This document shows positions 1 through 6,277 of a DNA stretch of 7,002 bases, piece by piece; within the stretch, counting starts at the first letter, position 1, and every line of letters begins with the position of its first letter. The notes under the pieces are model-generated. The model was not told the origin of the DNA and made no database searches. It was given only the letters and a program-made list of their open reading frames with translations. The translations under genes were made by a program, and so were the position numbers. This stretch comes from Euryarchaeota archaeon UBA10. Lineage in GTDB: Archaea; Thermoplasmatota; Poseidoniia; Poseidoniales; Poseidoniaceae. The DNA lies in contig DAGO01000095.1 in NCBI GenBank assembly GCA_002498185.1, forward strand, positions 47,996 to 54,997, read 5' to 3'.

Positions 1-2168
1 TCATCTGAATTTTTACTTAGTATCCTCCATAATGAGCCACAAGAAGTCAATATCAACAATGTCGAAAATACGGACCATGCTCCCCATGTCAATAGCAATA
101 ACATAGCAAGTGCAAGAATAGGCAATTCTCCAACAAGTTCAGATTGAGGTTTTATTTTATGAAGATATACAGCCCAAATACAGAAAGATAGGGTCATCAA
201 TAACGCCAAAATATCAAGATAGGAAGATTCAACTGCGGAAACAAATAAACCGAAAATTAACCAAATTGAGAAAATTGCTGATTTCTTTAGTTTCAGACCT
301 TTGTAATGTGCTGCAACGGATACGATTGAAGTGAGAATCAATAATGATGATGAAATCAAGATGTTTTCGAAACTATTAGGCCACCCGGATTCGACAGCCT
401 CAAGGATATAATTATCTCCATAAATCCGTCTGTGGATGAAGAATACTGAAAAAAATGTCAGCATCAAAATAGAGATGATTGGAACCTTTTCTATTGTTGG
501 TTTTCCGTTGAATCTGAGCAAAGTACCGACTAAAATAAACAAGAATGGAACTAATGCATACCATAATCTGATACTTCCAAATGTCATGCATATTAATGCT
601 AAAATCCAGCTCCAGTACGCTGGAAGTTTTGATGAGTTTGTAGGGTTTCTATCAAATGCGCAAAACAATGAATATAGCATTGAATATACGAATAATACTA
701 TCACAATTGCCGGTAGTAATGACCAGAAAAATACTCCAAGTAAACAACATGCTGAAATCCAAATTCTGGGATTGTGAAGAAATATCTCTAATTTGTTTGA
801 GAAATTATTACTGATTTTTTGTTGATTTTTATTTGTTCCACTAAGTGACCATCCAACTAACCAAACTGCGCAAATTCCGCCTATTGCTCTCGGCAACATT
901 GCAGAATAATTCAATAATGCATGACTGAGCAAAAATAAGGCGATTATCGTTGCATACAAAGCAAAAAATGTTCTGTTTTCAATGATTTCATTCTTCTTTA
1001 TCCCTAATGCTAGAATCGAGCATATTGCAATCATTATCCATGTAAATACAGATACGAAAATATCACTGTCACGTGAAAATTCACCGTCTGACGAAAGAAG
1101 GTTCCAATCTATATCTTCTCTAGAAAGGTCTGGATTACTCTCCCCTTCCTTTGAATCAAAAAATATTTGCCTTTGATATGCTGCGTCCCAATTCCATTGT
1201 TCAATTACCGATTTTTCTTGACTAGAATAATCAAATATGTCTAATGGTATTCGGCCATGTAATTGCACAGGGAAAGGGAGTTCTAGAATAAGTGGCACTA
1301 TGGCTGAAAGATCCCTTTGGTGGCCGGCTGATTCTGATTTTGGAACAATTTGTGGACCTGAGATTATTGCTGCTACGTCACGCGTTATGTCTTCTGAAGA
1401 ACCATGAGTGCCCATCTCTGTCATTCCGTGGTCAGCAGTAATTACTACTGACCATTCTTTGGGAATCATATCTAACAGCTGTGAAACTTGTTGGTCAACG
1501 TGTGTTAGTTTTTTGTCATACTCTGAGCTATCTGCACCCCATGTGTGGCCTACTTTATCGGGCCCTGAGAAATGTACTGCTAACACATTGTATACAGAAT
1601 TATTTAGCCACTCAGATGCGACTAGCAGTGTATCATAATCTCCCTGGTAGTAGTCGGAATGTCCCTTGAATGTGTTTACAAAATTTATATTGTTAAAATC
1701 TTGATACATATTACCCATCACATAACTACCCACCATCGCAACATCATACCTAGGGTCATCTGCTGCGAGCAACCAAGGGTCATTATTTCCGGGATGCCCT
1801 AAATTGAAGTTCCTCAAGCCATTAATTGGGGCATTTGGCACGCCAGTCATCATTTCGCTAATACATGTGGCCGACAAGGTGAGAGGTCCTGTTCTAATTT
1901 TCACAGTGGCCGCATTTTTCCTGTAATCATTGATTTCGGGCATCAATTCCTCGTCAAGAAAATAATCCTCACCAATTCCATCTAAGACGATTAAAACGAA
2001 TCCTTCAGAATCTACAGTTATATTTTCAGGAAAGGCTATCTCTCCTTCCGGATTTTCCGGTGTCAGTAATACATGAGGAACTGTATGCCAAGTAGGTAAA
2101 ATCAAAAGAATTAGGATTACAAGAATTGGATATCTTGTAATAAATCTGGAGATTTTAGTCTGGCTCAT
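1..2168 (-). CDS. GPI ethanolamine-phosphate transferase-like membrane phosphodiesterase (PIG-N/O/G architecture), C-terminus beyond window
   Basis: The reading frame is open from ATG at 2168 to the left edge, giving 722 complete codons without a stop; the C-terminus is missing. Residues 1-12 are basic and 13-35 form a membrane anchor. Residues about 56-310 form an alkaline-phosphatase-superfamily domain (type I phosphodiesterase branch) with a full two-metal set: D63 in VLDGIG, nucleophile T97 in PLTLSAT, D204 and H208 in SGPDKVGH, D246-H247 in TADHGM and H255 in GTHG. From T97 to G109 the spacing matches the PTES...G and PTTT...G motifs I recall from PIG-N and PIG-O. From about residue 370 to the edge there are roughly 10-12 hydrophobic spans. 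EptA and LtaS enzymes have the opposite order (membrane spans first). The catalytic domain should face outside and act on a lipid or glycan phosphodiester. The substrate is unknown; GPI itself is not implied. The fold is secure, the transferase role inferred. Confidence 0.85.
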   Translation of the reverse strand, partial: MSQTKISRFITRYPILVILILLILPTWHTVPHVLLTPENPEGEIAFPENITVDSEGFVLIVLDGIGEDYFLDEELMPEINDYRKNAATVKIRTGPLTLSATCISEMMTGVPNAPINGLRNFNLGHPGNNDPWLLAADDPRYDVAMVGSYVMGNMYQDFNNINFVNTFKGHSDYYQGDYDTLLVASEWLNNSVYNVLAVHFSGPDKVGHTWGADSSEYDKKLTHVDQQVSQLLDMIPKEWSVVITADHGMTEMGTHGSSEDITRDVAAIISGPQIVPKSESAGHQRDLSAIVPLILELPFPVQLHGRIPLDIFDYSSQEKSVIEQWNWDAAYQRQIFFDSKEGESNPDLSREDIDWNLLSSDGEFSRDSDIFVSVFTWIMIAICSILALGIKKNEIIENRTFFALYATIIALFLLSHALLNYSAMLPRAIGGICAVWLVGWSLSGTNKNQQKISNNFSNKLEIFLHNPRIWISACCLLGVFFWSLLPAIVIVLFVYSMLYSLFCAFDRNPTNSSKLPAYWSWILALICMTFGSIRLWYALVPFLFILVGTLLRFNGKPTIEKVPIISILMLTFFSVFFIHRRIYGDNYILEAVESGWPNSFENILISSSLLILTSIVSVAAHYKGLKLKKSAIFSIWLIFGLFVSAVESSYLDILALLMTLSFCIWAVYLHKIKPQSELVGELPILALAMLLLLTWGAWSVFSTLLILTSCGSLWRILSKNSD

Positions 2169-2173
2169 GATTA

Positions 2174-2179
2174 CTCCCC
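2174..2179 (-). promoter_or_regulatory. Shine-Dalgarno-like GGGGAG before the PIG-like gene
   Basis: On the minus strand GGGGAG lies five bases before the ATG at 2168. It complements the CCUCC end of 16S rRNA and supports that ATG as the start. The other genes here lack an equally clear ribosome-binding site. Confidence 0.5.
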
Positions 2180-2194
2180 AAAGTAAAATCCTAT

Positions 2195-2210
2195 TTTTGG
2201 GCGCCCTAAA
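2195..2210. promoter_or_regulatory. Putative operator, copy A of TTTAGGGCNNCCTAAA palindrome
   Basis: TTTTGGGCGCCCTAAA is a near-perfect inverted repeat with GGGCGCCC at its core. It matches each of the two copies at the phnD promoter at 13 of 16 positions. It lies 6-7 bases downstream of the minus-strand TATA box of the PIG-like gene and covers the predicted start-site region. A regulator bound there would block transcription initiation in an archaeon. No binding protein can be named from the sequence. Confidence 0.55.
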
Positions 2211-2216
2211 TTGGTG

Positions 2217-2229
2217 CTTTATACTTTCC
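2217..2229 (-). promoter_or_regulatory. TATA box/BRE for the PIG-like gene
   Basis: The minus strand reads GGAAAGTATAAAG: a purine-rich BRE-like stretch followed by TATAAA. The distance predicts a transcription start near 2195 and a leader of about 25 nt, which would carry the GGGGAG ribosome-binding site. The complement, TTTATACT, could in principle serve the divergent gpsA gene, but the gpsA leader would then be about 75 nt. Confidence 0.55.
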
Positions 2230-2263
2230 ACTAACCTCGCAAAAAAAAACGACTGCCAAAACA

Positions 2264-2273
2264 GCATATTTAC
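2264..2273 (+). promoter_or_regulatory. Possible TATA box for gpsA
   Basis: GCATATTTAC follows an A-rich stretch (AAAACA) and lies about 55 bases before the gpsA ATG. It would place transcription start near 2293 and give a 30-nt leader. The match to an archaeal TATA box is weak. The rest of the 155-bp divergent region (2169-2323) holds a run of nine A at 2241-2249 and nothing else I can interpret. Confidence 0.3.
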
Positions 2274-2323
2274 AGGAAGCAGAGGGAAATTGCCTAAAGG
2301 GGATTGGTAAGCCTCGCTGAATT

Positions 2324-3322
2324 ATGGCTCACATTGCAGTTCTTGGATTGGGGAATTGGGGAAGCGCTATTGCCCGTTTGTGGTTACTTGAAGGCCACAA
2401 GGTAAAGGGGTGGACCATTGAACAGGAAGTTTACGAATCGATTACTATGGAAGGTATGAATCACAAGTACCTCCCAGACCATTCGCTAGACGGATTAGAA
2501 GCGACCATGCATGTTGAGGAAGCTCTTGAGGGAAGCGAGATAATCGTACTTGCTGTTCCATCATCTGTAATTCTAAATGTTGTTGAGGATATAATCCCAC
2601 ACCTTCGCCCTGGACATGTTCTTCTGGACTTAGCAAAGGGATTAGCACCGGGTAAGAGACTGATCAGTGAAGCGATTCATCAAATGCTGGAAGAGAAAAA
2701 TATGCATAATCCGCTTGCGGTCCTGACTGGTCCAACAATTGCTCCTGAAGCAGCGGGAGGCGTCATGACAACGGCGCTAGTCGCAAGTGAGGACGTGTCA
2801 GTTGCAGAAAACTTAGCTTCGACATTAACAACTCCTACATTCATCCTGCATCCTGCCTCAGACCCGGTTGGCGCAGAACTTTGGGGGGCATTCAAGAACG
2901 TAGTTGCTCTTGCTTGTGGTTTAGTTGACGGGTTGAAGAAAACCGGCTCGCTAGGAGGTGACAACCTAAAGGCTGCAATTTTCAACGCAGGATTCCGTGA
3001 AGGGTGCTTGTTACTACCTCAACTTGGTGCTAGAGCCGAAGTTGCATTTGGACCAGCAGGACTGGGCGACTTGTATGTTACTGCGACTTCACCACACGGA
3101 AGAAATCGTAGAATGGGTGAGAAGTTAGGTAGTGGGTTAACACTCGAAGAAGCGCTTGAAGAAATGGTGATGGTAGCTGAAGGAGTTAGAGCAGCGAGAA
3201 TGTTTAGAGACAGAGCTATCGACATGAAAATCGATGTACCATTCGTTGTAGCACTCAACACTCTCCTAGACAGTTACATCGACGCAGAAGAGTGTTGCCG
3301 CAGGATGGTAGCACTTTCCTGA
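2324..3322 (+). CDS. gpsA: Glycerol-3-phosphate dehydrogenase [NAD(P)+], bacterial type
   Basis: The enzyme interconverts dihydroxyacetone phosphate and sn-glycerol-3-phosphate in the cytoplasm. At 332 residues it has the full family length. The N-terminal Rossmann domain opens with VLGLGNWGSA (G8, G10, G13). Next come AVPS at 77-80, the LAKG motif with K105, and TGPTIAPE at 135-142, which matches the family's SGPSFAxE. The catalytic helical domain has WGAFKNVVALACG with catalytic-type K191, GDN at 212-214, GPAGLGDLYVT at 243-253 and the substrate-phosphate-binding RN pair R260-N261. E286-G287 ends the usual set. No expected residue is missing. The start is the ATG before MAHIAVLG; no strong ribosome-binding site is visible. 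It is divergent from the PIG-like gene, and the winged-helix gene follows after 40 bp. In archaea the usual lipid backbone enzyme is a glycerol-1-phosphate dehydrogenase, so this gene bears on the membrane-lipid question. Confidence 0.96.
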   Translation: MAHIAVLGLGNWGSAIARLWLLEGHKVKGWTIEQEVYESITMEGMNHKYLPDHSLDGLEATMHVEEALEGSEIIVLAVPSSVILNVVEDIIPHLRPGHVLLDLAKGLAPGKRLISEAIHQMLEEKNMHNPLAVLTGPTIAPEAAGGVMTTALVASEDVSVAENLASTLTTPTFILHPASDPVGAELWGAFKNVVALACGLVDGLKKTGSLGGDNLKAAIFNAGFREGCLLLPQLGARAEVAFGPAGLGDLYVTATSPHGRNRRMGEKLGSGLTLEEALEEMVMVAEGVRAARMFRDRAIDMKIDVPFVVALNTLLDSYIDAEECCRRMVALS

Positions 3323-3362
3323 GAGTAGTAGTATTGATTTGCTTTGAGTGTGTGGGATATCC

Positions 3363-3575
3363 ATGGCAGAACTAACCGAGTTTGAATTACGCCTGTTCGA
3401 GTGGATTAGACAGTCCGACTTTGAAACCGTTGGTTGGTCGACAAAAAAAGCCGCTAAGGCCTTCAAATGCGATGAAGATGAAATCTATGAGGGAGTAGCC
3501 GCATTGACCAGAAAAGTTCCTACCAGAATTCAAGTCTATTACGAGGATGGCAAGCTTCACATCGCTGCAGAGTAA
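3363..3575 (+). CDS. Small putative winged-helix protein (70 residues), unknown function
   Basis: This is a complete 70-residue protein starting MAELTEFELRLFEWIRQ. Its pattern (a helix at 4-16, a turn with GWSTKKAAKAF, a helix around DEDEIYEGVAALTRK, then two short strands RIQVYYEDG and KLHIAAE) resembles a winged-helix DNA-binding domain, but I do not recognise a named family. ATG at 3363 was chosen; an in-frame GTG at 3348 would add five residues (MCGIS) with no better ribosome-binding site. It starts 40 bp after gpsA and ends 2 bp before the next ATG, so it is probably co-transcribed with its neighbours and translationally coupled to the DCC protein. It is a candidate, with no direct evidence, for the regulator of the palindromes found nearby. 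A structural or protein-binding role is equally possible. Confidence 0.75.
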   Translation: MAELTEFELRLFEWIRQSDFETVGWSTKKAAKAFKCDEDEIYEGVAALTRKVPTRIQVYYEDGKLHIAAE

Positions 3576-3577
3576 AT

Positions 3578-3910
3578 ATGGCAAAAGATGCCTTACTCAT
3601 CGATGGACTTTGTGCACTGTGCACAAAAACTGGTCGTTTCATCAAAAATCGTCAAGCCAAAGAATTGGAATTGATTGAACAGAATTCTGATCAAGGTGTG
3701 AAAATACTGGAGAATCATGGAATCACTATTGATTCTGTAGTACTAATCAGAAACGGGAAAGCATATACTCGCTCTTCGGCAGCAATTCGATGTTTGTTGT
3801 ACATGAAATGGAATTGGAAATGGATGTATCCATTTGCTTGGATAATTCCCCTACCGATACGCGATTTAGTTTATTTATTAATTTCAGTACTAAGGTTTAG
3901 GGCTTCCTAA
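3578..3910 (+). CDS. DCC family (DUF393) thiol-disulfide oxidoreductase-like protein
   Basis: The 110-residue protein opens with LLIDGLCALCTKTGRFI, the DGxCxxC signature of the DCC/DUF393 family (D9, G10, C12, C15). The middle has DSVVLIRNGKAYTRSSAAIRCLL (about 52-74), matching the family's conserved core. The C-terminal half is hydrophobic and amphipathic with a PLPIRDLVYLLISVLRFR segment like the family's PxxLRDxVYxxVAxxRYR ending. It stops just after this, without the FG...C tail that many members carry. The family is predicted thioredoxin-like; its substrates are poorly known. There is no signal peptide, so it should be cytoplasmic or membrane-associated. The ATG follows the preceding stop codon by 2 bp. 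The last codons and the stop lie inside palindrome copy B, so coding and regulatory sequence overlap here. Confidence 0.88.
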   Translation: MAKDALLIDGLCALCTKTGRFIKNRQAKELELIEQNSDQGVKILENHGITIDSVVLIRNGKAYTRSSAAIRCLLYMKWNWKWMYPFAWIIPLPIRDLVYLLISVLRFRAS

Positions 3911-3911
3911 A
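3896..3911. promoter_or_regulatory. Putative operator, copy B of the palindrome, overlapping the DCC gene stop codon
   Basis: TTTAGGGCTTCCTAAA has perfect six-base arms (TTTAGG/CCTAAA) around GCTT. It sits directly upstream of the phnD TATA box, with its centre 34 bp from that of copy C, close to three helical turns, so a regulator could bind both from one DNA face. Alternatively its RNA hairpin could act in ending the DCC transcript. Confidence 0.5.
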
Positions 3912-3921
3912 ATATATTAAC
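3910..3921 (+). promoter_or_regulatory. TATA box for the phnD operon
   Basis: AAATATATTAAC contains a good archaeal TATA element (core 3912-3919). It predicts transcription start near 3941 and a leader of only about 13 nt before the ATG at 3955. A weak GTGAT at 3947-3951 is the only ribosome-binding-site candidate, so the message may be nearly leaderless. Confidence 0.5.
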
Positions 3922-3929
3922 AAGTGGTT

Positions 3930-3945
3930 TTTAGGGCCCCCTAAT
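3930..3945. promoter_or_regulatory. Putative operator, copy C of the palindrome, at the phnD start site
   Basis: TTTAGGGCCCCCTAAT matches copies A and B at 13 of 16 positions each. It begins 10 bases after the TATA core and covers the predicted start site, the same relative place as copy A at the PIG-like gene. This position favours repression by blocking RNA polymerase. Confidence 0.55.
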
Positions 3946-3954
3946 TGTGATACT

Positions 3955-5034
3955 ATGAAGCCGAAATTTAGCCTCCCCCTTTTAGTGATGATTTTCTTTG
4001 TAACCGCAAGCATGCCGGGCTGTTTGTTCTCAGATGATAGTTCCGTATCATTCAAGAAATGTGATGATGAAGACAACTGTTTAACGATTGCATTTGAGAC
4101 TAAAGAAGAGTATGGCAACACTGAGGAAAACCCTCAAGAATTGGCAGATAGACTCTCTGAACTCTTAGGCATGGATGTGGAAATTTACCCTGTTTCAGGC
4201 CCAGGTGCAACCATTGAAGCACTAAGGTTTGGACACGCAGACTTAGGATTCTTAGACGGAGGAGCCGCTTGGCTGAGCTGGCAAAACCACAACCTTCAGG
4301 TCTTGGGGGCTGAACAAAAGCAAGACGGAAGGCCGTTTTACAATGCAATAGCATGGGTCCACAAGGACTCAGACATGGCACTTGCTGACCAAGATGATGA
4401 TAATTCAACCGATCCTTTCGCTTTGATGGAAGGTAAAACATCATGCCACACCTCTGCTTTAGGAAGTTCAGGAATGTTACTTCCGATGGGATGGATGATT
4501 GACAGAGGATACATTGAAGTTGTTGGAGACCCTGATGATATCAGCTCCCTACCAGATACCGTTTACAACTACTTTTCTGAGGATTCAAGTATCCCAGATA
4601 GTGGAACAAAATATCACAAGTACATTGGCTCACTGAGGTGCTTAGCAGAAGGTGGGAAGGATTACATCTCCTTTGCTAAAGATCCAACAGTTCCAGATTA
4701 TTGTGGAAACGAAGACCCTGATGACAACGAAGAATGGTGCTTTGAAGGGGAATTCAAAGATGTAAACGATTACTACGCACTACCTACCTTTGGTAAAGCT
4801 CCAAGCCATCCGATAATGTACAATCCAGACTACATGTCAGAAGAGATGGTTCAATTGATTAGAGACGCATTTGCCGAAATGAGTTCCAACTCAGACGATG
4901 TGGAAATTCTCCAAGATGTAATGAACACTCCCGGAATTACAATTATTGGAACTGAAGAACATCTTGGCAATTATGGTAGCTTGATCGAGGATGTACCCGG
5001 AATCAACGCATACTTCCAAGAAAAGTACGATTGA
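3955..5034 (+). CDS. phnD: PhnD-type phosphonate/phosphite ABC transporter substrate-binding lipoprotein
   Basis: The 359-residue protein has a lipoprotein leader: basic residues 2-4, a hydrophobic stretch 5-20 and the lipobox MPGC, with C23 as the anchor. The mature part has the phosphonate-binding (PhnD-like) two-lobe pattern: NPQELADRLSELLGMDVEIY at 59-78, IEALRFGHADLGFLDGG at 87-103, GKTSCHTSALGSSGMLLP at 160-177 (the family's serine-rich ligand loop), RCLAEGGKDYISFAKD at 228-243 and LPTFGKAPSHPIMYNPDYM at 276-294. It should collect a phosphorus compound outside the cell for a PhnE/PhnC importer. Phosphonate, phosphite and phosphate esters cannot be told apart by eye. An acidic segment at about 190-270 carries C229, C250 and C262; with C36, C42 and C164 this makes six cysteines besides the anchor, which would allow three disulfides. 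The sugar-dehydrogenase gene follows one base after its stop codon; the likely permease gene lies on the opposite strand downstream. Confidence 0.9.
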   Translation: MKPKFSLPLLVMIFFVTASMPGCLFSDDSSVSFKKCDDEDNCLTIAFETKEEYGNTEENPQELADRLSELLGMDVEIYPVSGPGATIEALRFGHADLGFLDGGAAWLSWQNHNLQVLGAEQKQDGRPFYNAIAWVHKDSDMALADQDDDNSTDPFALMEGKTSCHTSALGSSGMLLPMGWMIDRGYIEVVGDPDDISSLPDTVYNYFSEDSSIPDSGTKYHKYIGSLRCLAEGGKDYISFAKDPTVPDYCGNEDPDDNEEWCFEGEFKDVNDYYALPTFGKAPSHPIMYNPDYMSEEMVQLIRDAFAEMSSNSDDVEILQDVMNTPGITIIGTEEHLGNYGSLIEDVPGINAYFQEKYD

Positions 5035-5035
5035 A

Positions 5036-6277
5036 ATGAATAAATATACAATTATTCTAGTTTCAACACTTTTACTATCCTGTGGTTTTGCAGGGTGCTT
5101 TGGTGAAGAAAAACCAGAGGAAGAAGAAAAGGGTTTTACTTGGCCTGAACAGGTAGAGAAAGGTTGCGATATCTCCAATGAATCCGGCCTTGAGTGTAAC
5201 TATTATGCAATGGTAAACTCTACACCTGTTCTAACTATGGATGACCCTATTGACGATGCTATCTGGATTGTACACTTAGACGGGTACATAACAAAATGGG
5301 AATTATCCACAGAGGATGGATTACCCTCTCAGACAAGTACAGTTGCTGACCTGTCGGGTATTGTTTCTAGATGTCATCACGAACAAGGTCTCTTAGGTAT
5401 GGAATTCGATGAAGATTTTGAGACCACAAGTAGGGTCTTACTAGTTTACAATGAAAACAAAACATGTGAAACAGCAAGGAACTCGAACGTAGTTTTATCC
5501 CACGCGAAAATGATTGATGGAGAGATTGACATAGAATCTATTGAAGTCTTAATTACAGTAAACAAATCAAACCGAAACCACAACGGTGGCAACATCTTGT
5601 CTGTTGGTAACAACATGTACATTTGGAGTCTAGGAGACGGCGGCGGAAGCTTTGACCCTTACGATAATGGGCAAAATGCCTCAACTATTCTGGGAACCAT
5701 ACAAATGATCCACTACGAAAATGAGACCATTGTTCCTGTAAATGGTTCAAATGAACCTAGTTATACATTGCACCACGGATTAAGAAATCCTTGGAGAATA
5801 GACATTGATTCCAATCAGAACCTATGGATTGCAGATGTCGGACAATTGTGCTACGAAGAAGTAAATGTTGTACCATTAATGCAAAGTTCGAATTTTGGTT
5901 GGTCAGAAAGAGAAGGCTTCCATGATGTTGATTTCGAAGAAGGATGCTACGAAAACAGGTCCGAGCCTGATCCCAAATTTACTGACCCAATTATTGAATA
6001 TGGACACGAAAATAACCACTGCTCAATCATTGGTGGTTATTGGATGGACTGGGGACCTGAGGCATTAAGAGATGCTTACCTGTATGGCGATTTTTGTAGC
6101 GGTCAGATTTGGGCTGCCAAAAACATCGATGGCAATTGGACTGCAGTAGATGTCGGTAATGTAGGAACGATGATTGTTGGTTTTGGAAAAGGAATTGACG
6201 GTGAATTACTAATTTTCAGTTGGGCAGGAACAATCTACCAGTTGAACGAAATTCAATCTGACTTAGATTTACCGTGA
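5036..6277 (+). CDS. Secreted glucose/sorbosone dehydrogenase-family (PQQ-type beta-propeller) lipoprotein
   Basis: ATG 5036 gives a 413-residue protein with a lipoprotein leader ending in FAGC (anchor C21), followed by the acidic linker EEKPEEEE. An earlier in-frame ATG at 4991 would bury the leader and overlap phnD, so it was rejected. The six-bladed propeller motifs occur in order: QGLLGMEFDEDF at 117-128, NHNGG at 181-185 with probable catalytic-type H182, LGDGGG at 199-204, HHGLRNPWRIDID at 246-258, LWIADVGQ at 263-270, NFGWSEREG at 286-294 and IIGGYW...YLYGDFCSGQIW at 331-359. Known relatives oxidise aldoses with PQQ in the periplasm. The C-terminal part (VGFGKGIDGELLIF) lacks the lysine and RxR residues that hold PQQ in soluble glucose dehydrogenase, as in HHIP-like homologues, so cofactor and activity are uncertain. 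Eight further cysteines suggest disulfides. Its start is one base after the phnD stop codon, so the two are probably coupled. Confidence 0.88.
   Translation: MNKYTIILVSTLLLSCGFAGCFGEEKPEEEEKGFTWPEQVEKGCDISNESGLECNYYAMVNSTPVLTMDDPIDDAIWIVHLDGYITKWELSTEDGLPSQTSTVADLSGIVSRCHHEQGLLGMEFDEDFETTSRVLLVYNENKTCETARNSNVVLSHAKMIDGEIDIESIEVLITVNKSNRNHNGGNILSVGNNMYIWSLGDGGGSFDPYDNGQNASTILGTIQMIHYENETIVPVNGSNEPSYTLHHGLRNPWRIDIDSNQNLWIADVGQLCYEEVNVVPLMQSSNFGWSEREGFHDVDFEEGCYENRSEPDPKFTDPIIEYGHENNHCSIIGGYWMDWGPEALRDAYLYGDFCSGQIWAAKNIDGNWTAVDVGNVGTMIVGFGKGIDGELLIFSWAGTIYQLNEIQSDLDLP

Noticed and set aside
436..1669. Several plus-strand open frames (436-777, 982-1176, 1408-1638, 1481-1669)
   Set aside because: They are antisense to the continuous minus-strand phosphodiesterase frame, whose catalytic motifs are intact, and their translations show no domain-like pattern.
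1..2168. Phosphoglycerate mutase, sulfatase or EptA/LtaS identity for the membrane enzyme
   Set aside because: Independent phosphoglycerate mutase is soluble with an inserted domain; sulfatases need a C/S-x-P-x-R motif, which is absent; EptA and LtaS place membrane spans before the catalytic domain.
2445..3584. Minus-strand open frames opposite gpsA and the two small genes
   Set aside because: They lie opposite well-supported genes and have low-complexity, unrecognisable translations.
3924..3932. T-run (GTGGTTTTT) as terminator of the gpsA cluster
   Set aside because: Only five consecutive T, inside a promoter region; possible for an archaeal terminator but too weak to list.
4991..5035. Upstream in-frame ATG for the dehydrogenase-like gene
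   Set aside because: It would add 15 polar residues before a proper lipoprotein leader and overlap phnD by 44 bases.
3897..5178. Minus-strand open frames at 3897-4121, 4100-4444 and 4891-5178
   Set aside because: They are shadows of phnD and of the start of the dehydrogenase gene; the plus-strand proteins have clear leaders and family motifs.
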